Shown: positions 43,474-51,030 of the stretch, in pieces | How the letters are laid out: every line of letters starts with the position of its first letter | Numbering within the stretch: the first letter of the stretch is position 1 | Source of the DNA: Lachnospiraceae bacterium | Lineage (GTDB): Bacteria; Bacillota; Clostridia; Lachnospirales; Lachnospiraceae | Length of the DNA: 64,000 nt | Assembly (NCBI GenBank): GCA_025758065.1 | Contig: CP107199.1 | Span: forward strand, 3,693,501-3,757,500 | Direction: 5' to 3' | Program-made: the position numbers and the translations under genes | Notes under the pieces: model-generated | Databases searched by the model: none | Told to the model about the DNA's origin: nothing | The model's input: the letters and a program-made list of their open reading frames with translations, nothing else

Positions 43474-43575
43474 ATGATGTTGAGGGTAAAAGATATTTTG
43501 CCCCTCTGATACCGGGTTACTGCATGTTTTGCACTCCCGCAAGCAAGCCCTCGTCGGATTTTTGACCCTTATATC
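43474..43575 (+). repeat. Interspersed repeat family R, copy 4
   Basis: GATGTTGAGGGTAAAAGATA, then TTTTGCCCCTCTGATACC, GCACTCCCGCAAGCAAGC and GTCGGATTTTTGACCC. It lies in the leader between the likely gntR promoter region (TTGACA at 43435-43440) and the gntR start codon. Confidence 0.7.
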
Positions 43576-43608
43576 ATACAGATTATAAAAAGGATATGGA
43601 TACAAGAA

Positions 43609-44268
43609 ATGAAAGAAAAAAGCTTCCTGCAGCTGCAGGCTTACGATTCCATAAAAAATGGTATTTTAAACGGTGAATTAGTACCGGGCCAGCTCTATTC
43701 CGAAACAAAGCTGTCCGCCCAAATAGGAATTTCCCGAACCCCCATGCGTGAAGCCCTCCAGTGTTTAAGCCAGGACGGTTATATCACCATCATACCAAGT
43801 AAAGGTTTTATGATCCGTCAGTTAAACGAAAAGGATATGAAAGACAGTATCCAGATCCGCTGTGCCATCGAAGGCTTCTGTACTACTGTGATCGCCTCAC
43901 AGGCAGATACAAAAGAGGGCAAACGGCTGCTGAACAACCTGAAAATGATCCTGGATAATATGGAAGAAGCATTAAATTCTGATTTATTAGAGGATTTCAT
44001 TTATTATGACCATCAGTTCCATCTTCTGATCGTTAATTATCTCCATAATGATGAATTTAACCAGATCTTTCAGCGCCTGCTGTACCTGATCCACTTAACA
44101 TCCCAGGATGCCCTTTCCGCAGAAGGCCGGATCCAGGGAACCATAGATGAGCATCTGGCTTATTACAATGCAGTAAAAGAAGGAAATGGACAAAAAGCTT
44201 ACAATATCATGATTGAACATCTGATGATGCCTCTTAAGGTACATGAGAAGAAAAGTGAAAGAAAATAA
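43609..44268 (+). CDS. GntR-family (FCD) transcriptional regulator of the TRAP/cyclase operon
   Basis: A 219-residue regulator with an N-terminal winged helix (YDSIKNGILNGELVPGQLYS, IGISRTPMREALQCLSQDGY) and an FCD domain carrying metal-type residues in YYDHQFHLLIVNYLHNDEF and IDEHLAYYNAVKEG. It is transcribed away from the cyclase-KPR-YhcH-TRAP operon across a 377-bp gap with a palindromic operator. Local regulation is therefore likely. It ends at a shared terminator with ribH. Confidence 0.9.
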   Translation: MKEKSFLQLQAYDSIKNGILNGELVPGQLYSETKLSAQIGISRTPMREALQCLSQDGYITIIPSKGFMIRQLNEKDMKDSIQIRCAIEGFCTTVIASQADTKEGKRLLNNLKMILDNMEEALNSDLLEDFIYYDHQFHLLIVNYLHNDEFNQIFQRLLYLIHLTSQDALSAEGRIQGTIDEHLAYYNAVKEGNGQKAYNIMIEHLMMPLKVHEKKSERK

Positions 44269-44270
44269 TA

Positions 44271-44300
44271 CAAAAGCCGCCTATCTGGCGGCTTTTATGC
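44271..44300. terminator. Bidirectional terminator between gntR and ribH
   Basis: AAAAGCCGCC (44272-44281) pairs with GGCGGCTTTT (44287-44296), a 10-bp stem with a 5-nt loop. Confidence 0.87.
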
Positions 44301-44323
44301 GTTTATGATCCGAATTTTACTGT

Positions 44324-44791
44324 TTAGCCTTCCAGCTGGCGTACCAGGTTCACCATCTCAATGGCTCCAAGGGCACAGTCATAGCCCTTGTTTCCTGCTT
44401 TTGTTCCTGCACGCTCAATAGCCTGTTCAATGTTATCAGTAGTCAGCACTCCAAACATAACCGGAATGTCGCTTGAAAGAGATACATTGGCGATTCCTTT
44501 TGAAACCTCACTGCAAACATAATCATAATGACTGGTTGCTCCCCTTATAACAGCTCCAAGGCAGATCACTGCATCATATTTTCCGCTTTTGGCCATTTTA
44601 GATGCGATCAGCGGGATCTCAAATGCACCTGGAACCCATGCAAGGTCAATATCTTCATCTTTTACATCATGGCGCAGCAGACCATCTCTGGCACCTGCCA
44701 CTAATTTAGATACGATAAATTCATTAAATCTGGCTGCTACGATTCCTACTTTAATCTCTTTTGCTACTACTTTTCCTTCTAATGTACGCAT
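44324..44791 (-). CDS. ribH: 6,7-dimethyl-8-ribityllumazine synthase
   Basis: A 155-residue subunit of the icosahedral or pentameric lumazine synthase, condensing the ribityl-pyrimidine with 3,4-dihydroxy-2-butanone 4-phosphate. Signatures are VAARFNEFIVSKL, WVPGAFEIPLIASKM, and the catalytic His region LGAVIRGATSHYDYVC. It is the last gene of the rib operon, about 100 nt after ribBA. Confidence 0.96.
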   Translation of the reverse strand: MRTLEGKVVAKEIKVGIVAARFNEFIVSKLVAGARDGLLRHDVKDEDIDLAWVPGAFEIPLIASKMAKSGKYDAVICLGAVIRGATSHYDYVCSEVSKGIANVSLSSDIPVMFGVLTTDNIEQAIERAGTKAGNKGYDCALGAIEMVNLVRQLEG

Positions 44792-44889
44792 ATTTTTTAT
44801 TTCCTTTCTATTTTATGTATATATTTATGTGTGATCCGCTCATTTTTCCTCAAAAATGGCTGTTTTCATTTTGAACTGCACTTTATTAT

Positions 44890-46107
44890 CTACTGCAGCA
44901 TATGTCCCATACGTATTTTCTTGGTCTGAAGATAAAAATGGTCATATTCTGTTTCCTGCATCTGGATAGGCACACGCTCTGTGATCTTAAGTCCAAAAGC
45001 AGATAACTGATATACTTTATCCGGGTTATTGGTCAGCAGACGCATGCTCCTTACTCCCAGATCCCTTAATATCTGGGCTCCAATATAATATTCTCTTTCA
45101 TCCCCTTTAAATCCAAGAGCAAGATTTGCTTCTAATGTGTCCATTCCCTGTTCCTGCAGCTCATAGGCTCTTAATTTATTGATCAGGCCTATGCCTCTGC
45201 CTTCCTGACGCATATACAGCACAATGCCTCTGCCTTCTTTTTCAATCTGGGTCATGGCTGATGCAAACTGCTGGCCACAGTCACAGCGCAGGGACCCGAA
45301 CACATCACCTGTAAGGCATTCTGAATGGACTCTGCAAAGCACGTTTTCGCCATTTCCTATGTCACCCTTTACCAGCGCTACATGATGTTCACCATTTAAC
45401 CGGTTTATATATCCATAAGCCGTAAATTCTCCATATTTTGTAGGCATTTTCGTTATAGTCACCTGCTCAACCAGATGTTCATGGACTTTTCTGTACTCCT
45501 GGAGATCTTTAATGGTAATAAATTTAATATTCCATTTTTTCGCCAGCTCCTTTAACTGCGGGGTACGCATCATAGTTCCATCTTCTTTCATGATCTCACA
45601 GCAAAGACCACATTCCTTTAAACCAGCCAGCCGGCACAGATCAACCGTTGCTTCTGTATGGCCATTGCGCTCTAAAACACCGTTTTTCTTTGCAAGAAGC
45701 GGGAACATATGGCCCGGTCTTCTGAAATCTTCCGGTTTTGCATCTTCTGCCACACACCGCATGGCTGTAACAGAACGCTCTGCAGCGGAAATTCCAGTGG
45801 TGGTATCCACACAGTCGATCGATACAGTAAATGCAGTTTCATGATTATCTGTATTTGTCGTCACCATCTGTGGCAGTTTTAATTTTTCCACAAAAGCTTC
45901 TGACATAGGCATACAGATCAGTCCCTTTCCGTGTACTGCCATAAAATTAATATTCTCTGTAGTTGCATATTCTGCCGCACAGATAAAATCTCCTTCATTT
46001 TCCCTGTCTGGGTCGTCAGTAACAAGGATCAGTTTTCCCTGTCTTAAATCTTCTAACGCTTCCTCCACTGTATTAAATCCATTTTCTGTATTCTTTGTCT
46101 GATCCAT
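44890..46107 (-). CDS. ribBA: Bifunctional 3,4-DHBP synthase / GTP cyclohydrolase II
   Basis: A 405-residue two-domain enzyme. The RibB half (to about residue 205) has ILVTDDPDRENEGDF and RRPGHMFPLLAKKNGVLERN-type motifs. The RibA half has VRVHSECLTGDVFGS-like cysteines (CRVHSECLTGDVFGSLRCDC) and MRQEGRGIGL. It makes the four-carbon donor from ribulose 5-phosphate and opens GTP. The ATG at 46107 (MDQTKN) is chosen because AGGAGA lies upstream; a longer frame overlaps ribE. Confidence 0.95.
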   Translation of the reverse strand: MDQTKNTENGFNTVEEALEDLRQGKLILVTDDPDRENEGDFICAAEYATTENINFMAVHGKGLICMPMSEAFVEKLKLPQMVTTNTDNHETAFTVSIDCVDTTTGISAAERSVTAMRCVAEDAKPEDFRRPGHMFPLLAKKNGVLERNGHTEATVDLCRLAGLKECGLCCEIMKEDGTMMRTPQLKELAKKWNIKFITIKDLQEYRKVHEHLVEQVTITKMPTKYGEFTAYGYINRLNGEHHVALVKGDIGNGENVLCRVHSECLTGDVFGSLRCDCGQQFASAMTQIEKEGRGIVLYMRQEGRGIGLINKLRAYELQEQGMDTLEANLALGFKGDEREYYIGAQILRDLGVRSMRLLTNNPDKVYQLSAFGLKITERVPIQMQETEYDHFYLQTKKIRMGHMLQ

Positions 46108-46187
46108 GATAATTCTCCTCTCTGCTGCAATATATTTCAATATCTTTATGGTTGATCTTTTATCAGGCACACTCCCGGAACTTTTAA

Positions 46188-46859
46188 TCAATACCCATAA
46201 TGTGCCAGTTTCTCTCTGGTTATCCCCTGATTTTTTTTCTCACTTGTATTTATCGCTGTTTCATGAGGTTTTATCTCATTTGTAAACTTTTCCACATATT
46301 TTCCTACAATATCATTTTCCAGATTGACCATATCACCTTTTTTACGTTCTCCCAGTGTGGTGATCTTTCGTGTATGGGGAATCGTAGAAACAGAAAAAGT
46401 TGTCTGTGTTACTTTCGCTACTGTAAGGCTGATACCATCAATAGCAACTGACCCCTTTTCCACAATATAGCGAAGTATTTCAGGCGATGCTTCTATGGTA
46501 TACCAGATTGCCAGACTGTCTTCTTTTATTTCTGTGATCTTTCCAGTTCCATCAATATGCCCCGATACAATATGACCTCCAAACCTGCCGTCCGCTGCCA
46601 TGGCCCGCTCCAGATTCACGCTGCTTCCCGGCTTTAACATTTTAAGAGAAGTGCGGTTTAATGTTTCATGCATTACATCTGCCTGGAATTCATTCTTAGA
46701 AAATGCTGTAACCGTAAGACAGATCCCATTTACTGCAATGCTGTCTCCTTTATGGATATCGTTCATGATCTTACTGGCCTTTATGGTAAGGACTGCCTGG
46801 CTGTCAGTTTTCATGATCTTACTGATGATACCTTTTTCTTCAATGATCCCTGTAAACAT
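46188..46859 (-). CDS. ribE: Riboflavin synthase, alpha subunit
   Basis: A 223-residue enzyme dismutating two lumazines to riboflavin. It starts MFTGIIEEKGII and contains two lumazine-binding repeats, with GDSIAVNGICLTV and the second copy GSVAIDGISLTVAKV; the linker has GRFGGHIVSGHIDGTG. It overlaps ribD by 20 nt. The final ~20 residues after the second repeat are a non-conserved tail. Confidence 0.95.
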   Translation of the reverse strand: MFTGIIEEKGIISKIMKTDSQAVLTIKASKIMNDIHKGDSIAVNGICLTVTAFSKNEFQADVMHETLNRTSLKMLKPGSSVNLERAMAADGRFGGHIVSGHIDGTGKITEIKEDSLAIWYTIEASPEILRYIVEKGSVAIDGISLTVAKVTQTTFSVSTIPHTRKITTLGERKKGDMVNLENDIVGKYVEKFTNEIKPHETAINTSEKKNQGITREKLAHYGY

Positions 46860-47967
46860 TTCTCTCTATCTCTCCTTCCACAAGCAGGTCTTCTCCCAGA
46901 ACACTTATCTTTTTATGTCTGAGGAAAAAAGCCTGATCCGGTTCTTCCACTCCTCTTCCTTCTACCGGAGTCTTAGCTGTTATCCCACCAAAAAGCTTTG
47001 GTGCTATATATGCCTGTATTTTCTGGACAACCCCAGCCTCTAACGCCGCCCAGTTAAGAGTGCCTCCTCCTTCTAACAGGATACTGTCTATCTTCTCCCT
47101 TCCCAGTTGTTCCATAAGAAGATCCAGGTTAATGTGACCCATATTTTTCTCTGTTAAAAGTATTTTGCAGCCAGCTTCTTTATAGGGCTTTTGCAGTTCT
47201 TCATCTGGTACGCAACAGGCAATAATGGTAGGAATATCTTTTGCCGTTTTTACGATCTTTGAGGTAAGAGGCATCTTTAAATGGGTATCGCAGATAATGC
47301 GGACAGGATTTCTTCCCCCTTCTATACGACAGTTAAGCATAGGATCATCTGCAAGCACTGTACCGATACCTACCATGATCGCTGTATTTTTCTTTCGCTG
47401 TTCATGTACATGATGTCTGGCTTCTTCCCCGGTCACCCACCTGGAAGCGCCGGTATAAGCAGCGATCTTTCCATCCATTGTCATAGCGTACTTCATGGTC
47501 ACATAAGGGCGTCCCGTCTGGATATAGTGAAAAAATACCTGATTTAACCTGTCGCACTCTTCTCTCAGTACATGCTCTGTTACCTGTATTCCGTGGTCCC
47601 TCAAAATCTGGATTCCTTTTCCTCCCACTAACGGATTTGGATCCCCGGAACCAGTCACTACCCGGCCGATACCTGCTTCTATGATTGCATCTGTACAGGG
47701 GGGTTGTTTGCCATGATGGCAGCAGGGCTCTAATGTTACATAAATGGTTGCCCCTTCTGGTGACTGGGTACAGGAAGCTAATGCATTCCGCTCTGCATGG
47801 GGTTCTCCATATTTCTCATGATATCCCTGGCCAATGATACAGCCGTTTTTTACGATCACTGCACCAACCACTGGATTGGGAGCTGTATAACCATATCCTT
47901 TCTTTGCCAGTTCCATAGCTAAAACCATATATTTTTCGTCTTCACTGTAATTTTCTGTAGTTTTCAA
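46840..47967 (-). CDS. ribD: Bifunctional pyrimidine deaminase/reductase
   Basis: A 375-residue two-domain enzyme, first gene of the rib operon. The deaminase zinc site is HAERNALASC and PCCHHGKQPPCTDAI. The reductase half shows VTMKYAMTMDGKIA and ILLEGGGTLNWAAL. The TTG at 47967 (LKTTENYSEDEKYM) is preferred because AAGGAGG lies 6 nt upstream; the longer frame to 48030 lacks such a site. It is expressed behind the FMN riboswitch. Confidence 0.93.
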   Translation of the reverse strand: MKTTENYSEDEKYMVLAMELAKKGYGYTAPNPVVGAVIVKNGCIIGQGYHEKYGEPHAERNALASCTQSPEGATIYVTLEPCCHHGKQPPCTDAIIEAGIGRVVTGSGDPNPLVGGKGIQILRDHGIQVTEHVLREECDRLNQVFFHYIQTGRPYVTMKYAMTMDGKIAAYTGASRWVTGEEARHHVHEQRKKNTAIMVGIGTVLADDPMLNCRIEGGRNPVRIICDTHLKMPLTSKIVKTAKDIPTIIACCVPDEELQKPYKEAGCKILLTEKNMGHINLDLLMEQLGREKIDSILLEGGGTLNWAALEAGVVQKIQAYIAPKLFGGITAKTPVEGRGVEEPDQAFFLRHKKISVLGEDLLVEGEIERNVYRDH

Positions 47968-48070
47968 ACGTCCGCCTCCTTGCTGCTCTCCTAAACGTTT
48001 AACCGGCACATGTGCCATTAGCACGTTCACATCATAAGATGCTGGGGCAATTCTAATATGTATGGCAATG

Positions 48071-48114
48071 AAAAAACGCCCCGGAGCCTATCTCATTCTC
48101 CAGAGCGTTTTTTG
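48071..48114 (-). terminator. Second terminator in the rib leader
   Basis: On the minus strand AAAAAACGCTCTGGAG pairs with CTCCGGGGCGTTTTTT. It is about 60 nt downstream of the first leader terminator and about 100 nt before the ribD start, so the leader carries two terminators in tandem. Confidence 0.82.
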
Positions 48115-48168
48115 TAAAAATTTGGAAATTCAGAAAACTTTTCAGCCAGCCCAGACATTCTTTAAAAA

Positions 48169-48202
48169 CTAAAAAGCTCTGAAACAATCACTGTTCCAGA
48201 GC
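48169..48202 (-). terminator. First terminator in the rib leader (riboswitch expression platform)
   Basis: On the minus strand AGCTCTGGAAC pairs with GTTTCAGAGCT, followed by TTTTTAGTTTTT. It lies 57 nt downstream of the FMN aptamer and is the natural FMN-controlled stop. Confidence 0.82.
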
Positions 48203-48258
48203 TGATATCCAACAAATATCTGATACTGCATTCTACCGTATCTTTTATCCCGTTCTCT

Positions 48259-48365
48259 ATCTTCTTTCATCCAGACTATACTGTCGGCCTCGGAATCTCA
48301 CCGAATCATACCTTGCGGCTCGTGGGCTATACCACCGGTAGGGAATCTCACCCTGCCCTGAAGAT
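48259..48365 (-). promoter_or_regulatory. FMN riboswitch (RFN element)
   Basis: On the minus strand it begins ATCTTCAGGGCAGGGTGAGA and closes with GTCTGGATGAAAGAAGAT, so P1 is ATCTTC/GAAGAT. Between these the conserved blocks CCCACGAGC, GATTCGGTGAGATTCCG and GCCGACAGTATAGTC are present. FMN binding represses the ribDEBAH operon. Confidence 0.96.
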
Positions 48366-48384
48366 CATATGCACTTGTTAGTTA

Positions 48385-48468
48385 TAACTATAATACTATT
48401 TTCCGGAAATTGCAATAGAAATCTTCCTGCTTTTGTAATCAACAGCTGACCATCATTCCAGTAAATAC
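48385..48468. repeat. Left copy of the ~84-bp target-site duplication around IS copy 2
   Basis: Positions 48385-48468 (end uncertain by one base either way because of a C run) recur at 50394-50477, directly outside the IS. The unit contains the rib promoter and the last 10 codons plus stop of the DUF3592 gene. Confidence 0.93.
48387..48415 (-). promoter_or_regulatory. Promoter of the rib operon, inside the IS target duplication
   Basis: TTGCAA (48410-48415), 17 nt, TATAGT (complement of 48387-48392), placing the start about 15 nt before the FMN aptamer. The whole promoter lies within the duplicated segment 48385-48468 and recurs at 50396-50424. Confidence 0.85.
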
Positions 48469-50393
48469 CCGTCTTTAGGATTTAGCACTATTACTTTTGG
48501 GAATAATAAAATCCCCCTTTTATTATAAACCGACATATTTGCTGGTTTTTTTGTTGCTAAAAATATTTGACAAAGTTTGTTTTTACCCTTTGCATATATA
48601 GTGCTATAGTGTTATAATGGAGAAGGGTGATTTATATGTCTTATTTCTTAAAGAAAACAAACAATAAAAAGGGTACTTATTTACAGATCTACGAAAGTTA
48701 TTATGATCCTACTCGAAAATGCGGTGCTCATCGTTCTTACAAACCTCTGGGGTATGTACACGAACTTCAGGCTACCGGCATTGAGGATCCGATTGCTGTT
48801 TTTACCAAAGAGGTCCAGAAACTTAATCAGAAATGCAAACAGAAAAAACAGGCAGAAAAAGAACAACAGATCTCCGATGTGTCTCCCGAAAAACATCTGG
48901 GGTATTTTCCTTTAAAAAATATCAATGACTCTCTCGGCTGTAAGCGGTTTATTGATCTCATGCAGACGGCAACTAATTTCAGATTTAACATTTTTGATAT
49001 GATGTCTGCTTTAATTTATGCAAGAACAGTCCATCCCTGTTCGAAATCAAAAACTTATGATGAGGTTATCCCAAATCTCTTTGAAAACCACGATTTTTCA
49101 CTGGACCAGCTGTATTCCGGTCTGGAGTACATTGGCTCCGAATACGAAAAGGTGATCGAGATCTATAACCACCAGATCAATCAGACATATCCGCTTGATA
49201 CGGTCCACACATACTTTGATTGTACAAACTTTTACTTTGAGATTGATAAAGAAGATGATTTCCGACTGAAAGGCCCCTCAAAAGAAAACCGCAGGGAACC
49301 GATCGTCGGTATGGGCCTGCTCCTGGATGCCAACCAGATCCCTATCGGTATGAAAATGTATCCTGGGAATGAAAGTGAAAAACCCGTTATACGCAACATC
49401 ATTGATGATCTTAAAAAACGCAGTCACATATCCGGCAGAACGATCCAGATCGCGGATAAGGGACTTAACTGCTTTAATAACATCGCACACGCATTGAAAG
49501 CTGGCGATGGATACATCTTCTCCAAATCTGTAAAAACTCTTCCTGAGACGGAAAAAACATGGGTCCTGCTTGAAAATGACTATGCAGACGTTAAGAACAA
49601 AAGAGGAGAGATACTGTACCGTATCAAGGAATGCGTAGATGATTTTTCTTATTCCTACACAGATACCGCTGGACATAAAAAAACAGTAAAACTTACAGAA
49701 AAACGGATCGTAACATTCAATCCAAAACTTGCCGCAAAACAGAAATATGAAATAAACCGGCAGGTCGAGAAAGCAAAGAAGCTCAAAGCCAGTCAGGCAA
49801 AAAGATCCGAATATGGCGATAGTTCTAAATATGTTTCTTTTATTCCCACTAATAAAAAGGGAGAAGAAACAGAGGGTGCTGTAAAAGTTGAAATAAACGA
49901 AAAATCCATTGAGAATGCCCGCAAATTTGCAGGTTATAACATGATCGTTACTTCAGAGATCCACATGGCTGCGTCCAAGGTGTATGCTGCCTACCATAAT
50001 CTCTGGCGCATTGAAGAATCTTTCCGTGTCATGAAATCCCAGCTTGATGCAAGACCTGTATATTTACAAAAACAGGAAACGATCACCGGACATTTCCTCA
50101 TTTGTTACCTTGCGGTACTGCTGACCAGGATCTTACAGATACACATCTTAAAAAACCAGTATGGTACCGAAGAGATATTTGATTTCATACGTGACTTCAG
50201 AGTTGCAAAAATATCTGACCGAAAATATATAAACTTATCACGGAATTCTTCTTTTATAAAGTTTTTTTCCGATCATACCGGACTTCCATTAACCTCTTAT
50301 TTTATGGGTAATACCGATATTAAAAAAGTGCTGAGCCATAGATTTTAGTCCATGGCTTAGCACTATTTCTTCAGTTCAACTCCGAAAGACAGG
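48468..50393 (+). mobile_element. IS1634-type insertion sequence, copy 2 (about 1926 bp)
   Basis: It has the same length, ends and orientation as the copy at 378-2303. It carries its own, different target duplication, so the two are independent insertions rather than arms of one composite transposon. About a dozen base differences from copy 1 are visible, including several just upstream of the transposase gene. The left end lies just inside the duplicated tail of the DUF3592 gene and the right end meets the second copy of the rib promoter. Confidence 0.93.
48636..50348 (+). CDS. IS1634-family DDE transposase (copy 2)
   Basis: A 570-residue intact transposase, with the start chosen as in copy 1 from GGAGAAGGG about 8 nt upstream. 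The candidate catalytic residues D195, D274 and E460/461 are unchanged. Compared with copy 1 the residues are H133, V190, V224, K320 and Y341. V190 sits five residues before the first catalytic Asp. A stem spanning the stop codon (50329-50364) could limit transcription passing through the element. Confidence 0.93.
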   Translation: MSYFLKKTNNKKGTYLQIYESYYDPTRKCGAHRSYKPLGYVHELQATGIEDPIAVFTKEVQKLNQKCKQKKQAEKEQQISDVSPEKHLGYFPLKNINDSLGCKRFIDLMQTATNFRFNIFDMMSALIYARTVHPCSKSKTYDEVIPNLFENHDFSLDQLYSGLEYIGSEYEKVIEIYNHQINQTYPLDTVHTYFDCTNFYFEIDKEDDFRLKGPSKENRREPIVGMGLLLDANQIPIGMKMYPGNESEKPVIRNIIDDLKKRSHISGRTIQIADKGLNCFNNIAHALKAGDGYIFSKSVKTLPETEKTWVLLENDYADVKNKRGEILYRIKECVDDFSYSYTDTAGHKKTVKLTEKRIVTFNPKLAAKQKYEINRQVEKAKKLKASQAKRSEYGDSSKYVSFIPTNKKGEETEGAVKVEINEKSIENARKFAGYNMIVTSEIHMAASKVYAAYHNLWRIEESFRVMKSQLDARPVYLQKQETITGHFLICYLAVLLTRILQIHILKNQYGTEEIFDFIRDFRVAKISDRKYINLSRNSSFIKFFSDHTGLPLTSYFMGNTDIKKVLSHRF

Positions 50394-50477
50394 TAACTAT
50401 AATACTATTTTCCGGAAATTGCAATAGAAATCTTCCTGCTTTTGTAATCAACAGCTGACCATCATTCCAGTAAATAC
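50394..50477. repeat. Right copy of the ~84-bp target-site duplication around IS copy 2
   Basis: It repeats 48385-48468. It holds an orphan copy of the rib promoter (TTGCAA, 17 nt, TATAGT on the minus strand, 50396-50424) that now points into the transposase gene from its 3' side, and it supplies the intact 3' end of the DUF3592 gene. Confidence 0.93.
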
Positions 50478-50984
50478 CAGCATACTGAAAATCAGGCAAA
50501 CCACAGCACCGAAAAAACACAGGAATCCTCCAAACACAGGCTTTCCCGGGCGGTTTTCTGTGATGATATCCGGCCTGTTTGGAGCATAATATCCAACTAC
50601 CTGCTTTCCCACATCTCCTTTGCCAGAAACTGACTTGCGGCTGTAATACCAGTATTTTTTACCATTCACCGCATATTCGTAAGTCGGAAGATATATCTTT
50701 TCGCGGCGCAGCCGTGAACTTCCCTCAGGCTGATTTTCCCAACTTTCAAATTCAGACTCTTCTACATCTACAACTTTCATCAGGGTACTGGCTAAGTATA
50801 ACCTCACATCATGCTTATAAGTCTCTTGTGAGCTTTTTCTTTGAAGAATGCCAATCCAGGCCAAAAGCACTGCAGCAAGGCTGAAACCCAGGCCTGATGT
50901 AATATGTTCCATATATTGGAACGGCAGCGCTACCAGCGCGATCGCAAGGCTGAAACCGCACACTATGATCGTAATCCTTTTCAT
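50448..50984 (-). CDS. DUF3592-like membrane protein
   Basis: A 178-residue protein with two N-terminal hydrophobic segments (IVCGFSLAIALVALPF and GLGFSLAAVLLAWIGIL), a soluble middle with the DUF3592-type pattern YLPTYEYAVNGKKYWYYSRK and GKQVVGYYAPNRPD, and a C-terminal helix (GFLCFFGAVVCLIFSMLVF). Function is unknown. The last 10 codons lie in the IS target duplication, but the gene is complete. It is 46 nt downstream of the DUF3137 gene and probably co-transcribed. Confidence 0.82.
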   Translation of the reverse strand: MKRITIIVCGFSLAIALVALPFQYMEHITSGLGFSLAAVLLAWIGILQRKSSQETYKHDVRLYLASTLMKVVDVEESEFESWENQPEGSSRLRREKIYLPTYEYAVNGKKYWYYSRKSVSGKGDVGKQVVGYYAPNRPDIITENRPGKPVFGGFLCFFGAVVCLIFSMLVFTGMMVSC

Positions 50985-51030
50985 ATGCCTCCTTCTGCCA
51001 CTAATGTGCTTTCTTAAACTTTCACTGCCT

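Noticed and set aside
378..50393. The two IS copies as ends of a 46-kb composite transposon
   Set aside because: Each copy has its own distinct long target duplication on both sides, and the interval contains dnaG and rpoD. They are independent insertions.
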